Source: Cryptomeria japonica (lineage: Eukaryota; Streptophyta; Pinopsida; Cupressales; Cupressaceae). Taken from it: a DNA stretch of 64,000 nt. The position numbers were made by a program, and so were the translations under genes. The notes beneath the pieces are model-generated. The model made no database searches, was not told the DNA's origin, and saw only the letters and a list, made by a program, of their open reading frames with translations. The stretch covers positions 337,370,802 through 337,434,801 of the forward strand of contig NC_081413.1 in NCBI RefSeq assembly GCF_030272615.1, given 5' to 3'. Shown here piece after piece: positions 57,192 to 64,000 of this stretch (the first letter of the stretch is position 1; every line of letters starts with the position of its first letter).

Positions 57192-58947
57192 ATGCTAGTT
57201 TGGACTAGAGCCCAACATGAACAACTTAGAAAACAAGAACAAATGGAGGAAGAAGATACTCCTTTATTTCACACTTTTGGATTCACCACTGTTGACGAAG
57301 AAGTAGTCAATAGAACCATTAGAGACATTGAGCAAGATTTCAAATTTGATAGGCTAATGGAAATTTTTTTGGAAAAACAAAAAAAAAAATATCTCTTGAT
57401 GTTGGCAAAATTCGGAGCTAAACTACCACAAGAATTTAACATGGAAAGCTTGAAACAAGATGCGGAGACAAGTAACACCCAAAACATAGATGAGCAAAAT
57501 AATGAAGATGTGAACAAAGAAAACAATGAAGAAACAAGGAAAGAAAGGGATGATAAAAGAAAAGAGCGTAGTGACAAAAATACTCATGATGAAATGAGGA
57601 GAGACTATGTAGATAATCCCTTATCAAACCTTACTCAACAAATACAAACTCTACAACAACAAATACAAGACATGCAAAATGGGACAAGCTCCAAGAAATA
57701 TTTGTTACAAGATATATGCCCATATCCTTTTGATAAAAATATGAATATGATACCATTTCTGCAACATTGCGAGATTCCTAAATATGATAAATACGATGGA
57801 AAATCTGATCCTCAAGATCACATTAGGGAGTTCTGTACTATGAGCATGTAATTTGCTCATGATGAAACCTACCTTATGCATCTTTTTCCTAGGAATTTAA
57901 ATGGAAAATCAATGGAGTGGTTTTCACGATTACCATCCAAAATCAAATCCTTTGAAGAATTTGTGAATAGGTTTATTTCACAATATTCCTACAATATAAG
58001 GAATGAAATAACAATGCTGGATCTCTGCAATGTTAAACAAAAGAATGGTGAATCCTTTATGATTTTCTTACAATGATGGAAACGCATGTTTAATAGGTAT
58101 CCCCAAGATGTACCTGATCAAGAAAAGATGGACATATTCATTGATAATCTTATCAGTAAAATGAGTTATCGACTAAGGATGCAATGTCCTCCCTCTTTTG
58201 CCAAAATGATTAAGAATGGACTAAAAATAGAGAACGCAATGGTAAAGAAAGGAGAACTAAAACTTTACAATAATTCATACAACAACAACAACAATGACAA
58301 ACCCAAGTTTTGGTCAAAGAATAGGAATGTCAACAATGAAGGGAATGGCAATAATAGTAATACAAAACAACAACAACCAATTTTCAATCTATGAAGTCAA
58401 AACACAAGCAATAACAATCCAGAAAACAATAAAGCTAAGTCCTTTTTCTCTAATCCTCAAAGGAAATTTACAAACATTGGAGAATCTTTGGAATTAGCTC
58501 TAAAAACTTTGCTTGCTAACAAATTGATTGTTTTGCCAGAAGCAAGAAATTATGAACCACCAGTCAAGCCCAATTGGTGGAATGACAATTATTTTTGCAA
58601 CTATCATAGGAATAAAGGACACCTAACAAATGATTGTCAGAGATTGAAACACCTTATCCAAGATCTGATCGATAATAGAACCATCACAGTGGATAGCCAT
58701 AAAACAAATGAATCACAGTTGGCTTTCAAAACTCCACTTCCGAATTATGACAAAGGTGTATCGTCCCGATTAAAAGATGACAAAGGAAAAGACAAGGTGA
58801 ATTACACTTATACCTATGATGATGTAGTGAATGTAATCATTGTTAACAAAAATTCATCTTCCGAACCAATCAATGTTATCACGAGAAGCAAAGCAAAGGT
58901 TACTTTTCTAGGTGTAGCAAAAGATCCAACACCCAATCCACAATGAT
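57192..58947 (+). pseudogene. gag: Gag of element E
   Basis: MLVWTRAQHEQLRKQEQMEE starts a 219-codon open part with an acidic, coiled-coil-prone N-terminus and YPFDKNMNMIPFLQHCEIPK. The capsid core MEWFSRLPSKIKSFEEFVNR and FISQYSYNIRNEI follows a TAA at 57849. A TGA (CGA to TGA) lies at 58074 and another TGA at 58392. The zinc finger CNYHRNKGHLTNDC at 58596-58637 has the C-X2-H-X4-H-X4-C set intact. Confidence 0.85.
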
Positions 58948-59570
58948 ACAATTTGGTAGAGCAATTAAAGTGAATACCTGCTCAAATATCAATTCTGGAA
59001 CTTCTCAAAATTTCACCTATGCATAAGGAAATTTTGGAGAAAGCTTTACTGGAAACAATAGTTTCAAAAGATTTGGATGTAGATCAATTCCAAAATATGG
59101 CGGTAGGACACCTTATAACTCTTCATTGCTTATCATTTTCTGAAAATGATGATGCATCCTTTCAATATCCTCACAACGCTCCCTTACATGTTGAAATCTC
59201 TATAAATAAAACTCATCTCAAACGTGTGCTCATAGATGGAGGATCTAGATTAAATATTTGTGCTCTAAGTTTGATAAAAGCTTTGGGATATTTAGAGAAT
59301 GCAGTAGATCTGAAAAAGAAAATAACCATCAAAGCTTATCATGAAGTAGAGCGTTCTTCTAAAGGAACTGTTGTGCTACCAATAAGGATAGGACCTATGG
59401 AAAAAGATACATTATGTCAGGTTTTAGATTTGAACCTCTCCTACAACATCCTTCTAGGGAGACCATGGATTCACAAGATGCAAGCAGTTCCTTCTACATA
59501 TCATCAATGTGTAAAATTTCCTCATGAAGGAAAATAAATCACTATAATTGTAGATTCCAGTCAATATTGC
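58948..59570 (+). pseudogene. pol: Aspartic protease of element E
   Basis: RVLIDGGSRLNICALSLIKA carries the active-site Asp in IDGGS, and SYNILLGRPWIHKM is the conserved second-half motif. The domain is open within 59019-59537 and then meets TAA, where D keeps a sense codon. Confidence 0.85.
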
Positions 59571-61490
59571 AATAATTTGAAGCCAACCCAAAATACAAGA
59601 GTTCCACATAATAGAGAATCATTATATCCTACCAAAGAAATTCAAGCAAAGTTATGGGAAACTTTTGAAGAAAAGCTCAAGTTAAATGATGAAGGAGTGG
59701 GAAAGTATTCTTTGCAAAATTTTCCACTTTCCCCTAAGTCATATGGAAAGCCTACAGATATTCAATGAAAGGCATTAGGAAAATCAAAACATATGTTTAA
59801 AGGAACCTTTGTTAGTGCTGAAACTCTTGAAGAGGAAAATGAAGACAAAGAAATTCTTGGTTGGTTATACAAAGATGAAGATAAAACTATAGCAACAACA
59901 ACAGTAGTCAATATCCCCATAAAACAATATGGCAAAGGATATGAAACCATGCAAAAGATGGGATATGGAGGAAAAAGACCAATTGGTAAGCAACATCAGG
60001 GTATTTCAAAACCTATTTGTCCACACTCACAATCCAAAGAAGATAAATCTGGGCTAGGATATCTGAAGTCTAGTCAAAAGCAACATAATCATCAACAAAA
60101 AAAATGGAGACAAAAATAAGTTTCTAAAGAAGAAAATTGGCAAGAAAAGCTACATCAGGCGGCCGAAACAGTAACCAATAAACAAATGAAGCAAGAAGAA
60201 CATGAAAAGAAAGAGGAGGAGATCATCATCCAAGGTGAAGAAAAATCTTGTCAACAAGTTCTGAAAATACAAACAAATGCAAAATCTTCACAAGATATTC
60301 CAGAAGCAGTAAAAATAGAGATGGCAGAAATCAGAGAACTCTTTGCACCATACGACATTCCAGTATGGTATAGTGGAGTAATCTTGGATCAGGATTCAGA
60401 AATAAATTCCAATGAATATGAATGGAGTCTAGATGTCTTATCTACTACATCAAGTAAAGAACATAATGAATATCAAGTAGCTATCACGAAAGAAGACTTG
60501 TCTATAGCAGAACAAAAGATGAAGTTAGAAAGAAGGCGAGAAAAATTCAGAATCTAGAGAGAAGAGGCATATGCAAAAAGGAAAGGAAATGACAAAGACA
60601 GAGAAGTAATGCCACATGAAGTGCAAACATGGATCAGATATGGAAGAACCATGGAAGAGCTAAGGGATAGTCAAGTTGGACTAACTATTAGTCCAGAAGA
60701 AGTTGAGTTTGAAAAGAGACAAAATCTATTAAAATAATCTACTTCATCATGTGCACAAATATGTCAACTCCAAAATGCAAATGAGGTCAATCAAGAAGGA
60801 ATTTGCAGTATCAAAGATGTGTGCGTGGATATAATCCATTCGTTTAAGGGACAAACGTCAGTTGAAGGACCACTTGAGTGTGAACTATCAAATGCTAATA
60901 TTAATCTTCTTAAGACTAATTCGAAAACGCTTGAGAAGGACAATTCTTAAAAACATTTAATCTATGACAATACCTATTCTATGCCAAGCTATGATCATCA
61001 TGTCAAGAATATTGAAACACCTAATGATGACAATGACTATGATTTACCCCTTCTACATCCTGAACTAATTGATTGGGATAATTTATACAACCTCGAACTA
61101 AATGTTTTTTCCAATGATCATGACTTAGCCGTGTACCTTAACATTGTTAAACCTATCCATCCTAAGATATCTTCCATTACAAAATCAAGTGATTTTTCTC
61201 ATAGCCAGGAGAATGCCAAACTTTCTAGTCATAAAAGTGAAATAAAACAAGGAAAGAGACCTATTGTTGAAAACCATTTCATGACAACATTAGATCAATC
61301 AAAAGAGAAAACAAAGGGCGTATCTGATGGTGAAAACCTCCTAGAGGCACCAGAAGATGGAAAGTTTGACATTTTTCCTGCATATCTTCAGGAGAGATCT
61401 GCTATCCTGATAGAACCAACATAAGCAGTAAACATTGATACATCAGAAGATCCTAAAATACTTCATTTAGCTGCCTCATTATCAAAAAGA
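59571..61490 (+). pseudogene. G-patch segment and charged linker of element E
   Basis: GYETMQKMGYGGKRPIGKQH plus QGISKPI at about 59938-60020 gives the same G-patch-like motif as D. One conserved Gly differs (KGP in D is KRP here). The linker has EEHEKKEEEIIIQGEEKS, repeats of ELFAPYDIPVWY-type sequence shared with D, and acidic DNDYDLPLLHPELIDWDN. Stops near 59766, 60118, 60555, 60735 and 60948. Confidence 0.65.
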
Positions 61491-62425
61491 GAGAGGAAAG
61501 AGTACATGGAATTCCTTAAGCAAAGACAAATAAATTTGGCTTGGTCCTATGTAGATATGCCAGGACTTAACCCAGATCTTATCATGCATCATCTTAATGT
61601 GGATTTAAAAGCAAAACCTGTTAAGCAGAAGCTAAGAAAGATGCATCCACATATTGCTCTCCTTGTCAAAACCGAGCTCAAGAAAATATTAGAAGTGAGT
61701 TTAATAAGACCAATTGCTTATCCAGAATGGGTCTCACGTATTGTACCAGTATCAAAGCCAGATAAGAGCATAAGAGTTAGCACAGATTTTAGAGATCTGA
61801 ATAAAACATGTCCAAAAGATGATTTCCCGCTACCAAACATTGATATCATAGTAGACTTATCAGCAGGACATGAGATGTTTTCATTAATGGATGGCTTCTC
61901 AGGATATAATCAAATAAGAATTGCACTTGAAGATCAAGAGAAGACAACTTTCACCTGTGCATGGGGAATGTACTATTGGAATGTTATGCCATTTGGGCTT
62001 AAAAATGCAGGAGCACCTTATCAAAGGGCTACGACGACAATTTTCCATGATATGATGCATACATTCATGGAAGACTATGTCGATGACATACTTGCAAAAT
62101 CTCACACAAGAAAAGAACATTTGAACATTCTAAGCAAGACTTTTGATAGGATGGAAAGATATCAATTGAGATTAAATCCAAAGAAATGTGCATTTGGGGT
62201 AACCTCTGGAAAGCTCCTAGGGTACATTATATCAGCTCGTGGCATTGAAGTAGATCTTGGAAAAGTTAAAGCTATCATGGAGATGGAGTCACCCAAGAAC
62301 ATAAGTCAATTGCAATCTTTACAAGGAAGGTTGCAATCAATCAGGAGATTTGTTTCTCAATTGGCTGATAGATGTCTTCCATTTACCCATCTTTTACATA
62401 AAAATGTTTCATTCAAATGGGATAC
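61491..62425 (+). pseudogene. pol: Reverse transcriptase of element E
   Basis: One open frame with all motifs: DLIMHHLNVDLKAKPVKQKL, VSKPDKSIRVSTDFRDLNKT, MDGFSGYNQIRIALEDQEKT, MPFGLKNAGAPYQRA, YVDDILAKS (62076-62102) and LNPKKCAFGVTSGKLLGYII. Both catalytic Asp of YVDD are present. It is the most intact RT in the window and the best one for classification. Confidence 0.92.
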
Positions 62426-62830
62426 AAAATGTGAAGAAGCTTTCTTGCAAATAAAAGAATATCTTATGAGTCCTCCAGTATTGATATCACCAATCAAAGG
62501 GAAACCATTGTTACTCTATGTCTTAGCAACAAGTGTGTCATTAGGCGCTCTCCTAGCTCAACATGATGATGAAGGAAAAGAAAGAGCAGTTTATTATATC
62601 AGCAGAACACTTGTTGGCTATGAGTTAAATTAGTCCTCAATTGAAAAGATATGTCTAGTAGTTGTATTTGCAACCCAGAAGCTATGACATTATATGTTGA
62701 TTCATTCTGTAAAACTAATAGCAAAGATAGATCCTCTCAAATATCTATTGAGCAAGTCAACATTGGTAGGGAGACTAGCCAAATGGGTTTTGATATTGAG
62801 TGAATTTGACATAGAATATGTTAACCGGAA
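62426..62830 (+). pseudogene. pol: Connection-type RNase H of element E
   Basis: KCEEAFLQIKEYLMSPPVLI, LLYVLATSVSLGALLAQHDD and YYISRTLVGYELN, then TAG at 62632 for Tyr and a frame slip near 62685. As in D, the first catalytic Asp of the LYxS-type strand is not seen. Confidence 0.78.
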
Positions 62831-63452
62831 AGCTATCAAGGGACAAGTCATCGCTGATCAATTGGCTGATGCACCTTTACAAAATAACATGCCTTTGCAC
62901 ATCGATTTTCCTGATGTAGATATCTTGACAGTAAGTACAAAATTTTGGGAATTGTACTTTGATGGTTCTTATACTCAATATGGATCAGGTACAAGAATCT
63001 TTTTCATCACACCTCAAGGACACACAATTCTGAAATCATATAGACTACAATTTCCATGCACCAATAATACTGCAGGGTATGAAGCATTGGCTATAGGGCT
63101 TAAAATGGCCATTGAATGGAATGTCAAAGAACTACATGTCTATGGTGATTCACAACTTGTCATAAATAAAATCAATGATGAATATCAAACAAATGATGAT
63201 AAGCTTCTGCCATACAAACAGTTGATAGAGGAATTCAAAGGACACTTTAAAGAAATCACATTCACCCATATTCCCAGAAATGAGAATAAAATAGCAGATG
63301 CAATGGCTACAATAACATCTCTCTTGCAAAATAAAGAGAATCAACAGCGTTATGAATTTCTCGTGGAAGATATCTTAACCCCTACCATCCAATCCCAGCA
63401 TACCTATCGAATTTGCCATATATCAGGAACCAGTGAATTCTTATACAGTTAA
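62831..63452 (+). pseudogene. pol: Archaeal-type second RNase H of element E
   Basis: Open frame with ELYFDGSYTQYGSG, NNTAGYEALAIGLKMAIEWN, LHVYGDSQLVINKINDEYQT and NKIADAMATITSLLQNKE. The D-E-D-D residues are all present. It supports placement in the Tat lineage. Confidence 0.86.
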
Positions 63453-64000
63453 ACCTACCAATAGTTGAAAGATCATATCCTTCCTCTAGAATTATCTCGT
63501 AATCAATGAAGAAAATTTATCCGTCAGTCCTCTCGCTATACCATTATTGCTCATATCTTATATACACGTGGTTTAGATGGTACATTGTTGAGATGTCTTG
63601 AAAAAGATGAATATGAGAGAGTTCTTAATGATATTCATGCAGGTATTTGTAGTACACACTCAAGTGGTTTAACATTGGCTAAGAAACTTATTCATATTCA
63701 CCTATGCTAGAAAATGCAAACAATGTTAGATCCATGGAAATCTAATTCACGCACCAGCACAAGAGTTATATCCTATGACAGGATCATGGCCATTTTCACA
63801 ATGGGGCCTTGATTTGGTAGGAAAGACCAATCCCTCATCTTCTAATGGACATAAGTTCATTCTGATTGCTATTGAATATTTTACTAAGTGGATTGAAGCA
63901 GTGCGTTTAACAACAGTGATAGGAAAACAAATATCATCATTCATCTTGAATTATATAATTTGTTGCTATGGCATTCCTATGACCATTATCACTGATAATG
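63453..64000 (+). pseudogene. pol: Integrase of element E (cut by window end)
   Basis: HHCC part: DIHAGICSTHSSGLTLAKKL, with a deletion relative to D before the Cys pair. Core start: SQWGLDLVGKTNPSSSNGHK and IEYFTKWIEAV, with the second catalytic region TIITDN at the very end. Frame shifts occur near 63450, 63530 and 63700. The remainder lies outside. Confidence 0.82.

Larger units (their letters stand above)
54202..64000 (+). mobile_element. Element E: second Tat-type Gypsy retrotransposon (runs off window)
   Basis: Closest relative of D in every part: LTR end, PBS, leader, upstream ORF, gag, protease, G-patch, linker, RT, two RNases H and integrase. It is less decayed and lacks the giant-LTR insertion. 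Its 3' end is beyond position 64000. Confidence 0.86.

Noticed and set aside
1-64000. tRNA, rRNA or ordinary host genes
   Set aside because: No cloverleaf, rRNA core or exon chain with splice-consistent conserved domains was recognised on either strand.

Overview
The window is a stretch of plant nuclear heterochromatin made almost wholly of LTR retrotransposons and their wreckage. I find no convincing host gene, no rRNA or tRNA gene and no CRISPR. Very long repeat-packed intervals, Copia and Gypsy families of plant type, TTTAGGG telo-boxes and heavily decayed reading frames suggest a large-genome seed plant, most likely a conifer or other gymnosperm. That assignment is an inference. Layout: (1) 1-9661 is a minus-strand Copia-type element A. 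It has a partial 3' LTR, a PPT, a large broken accessory ORF, a foreign LTR with a PBS-like site, a gag with coiled coil and zinc knuckles, a PBS and a 5' LTR. The 5' LTR is split by a truncated Copia element B (6890 to about 8857). No pol is visible in A. (2) 9965-14136 is a 4.2-kb non-coding unit with TG...CA ends and a perfect 5-bp target duplication (tagat), best read as a giant solo LTR. A second copy at 34897-39120 has its own duplication (agata). (3) 14142-24539 is AT-rich repeat DNA with a 21-bp minisatellite, a Gypsy RT scrap, a degraded unknown ORF and, from about 22400, the pol end of a minus-strand chromovirus with a chromodomain. (4) 24540-31796 is Copia element C (plus strand), complete with two LTRs but with unrelated sequence on its two sides. 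(5) 31797-64000 is an array of two plus-strand Tat-type Gypsy elements, D and E. They appear to share one LTR (about 47016 to 54932), and that LTR is itself split by Copia element F (47531-54196, target duplication gaaaa). E runs off the window inside its integrase. How the parts relate: each Copia element encodes gag, protease, integrase, RT and RNase H in one frame. The Gypsy elements encode gag, protease, a G-patch segment, RT, RNase H, an extra archaeal-type RNase H and integrase. All are broken by stops or frameshifts, many of the form expected from deamination of methylated cytosine. The most interesting signals are non-coding and recur between copies: a 16-bp imperfect palindrome beside the PPT and inside the LTRs of several Copia families, a GAAA-tetraloop hairpin and a small basic upstream ORF conserved in both Gypsy leaders, an array of TAACAGGGT-like units shared by different LTR families, and the shared-LTR architecture of D and E.
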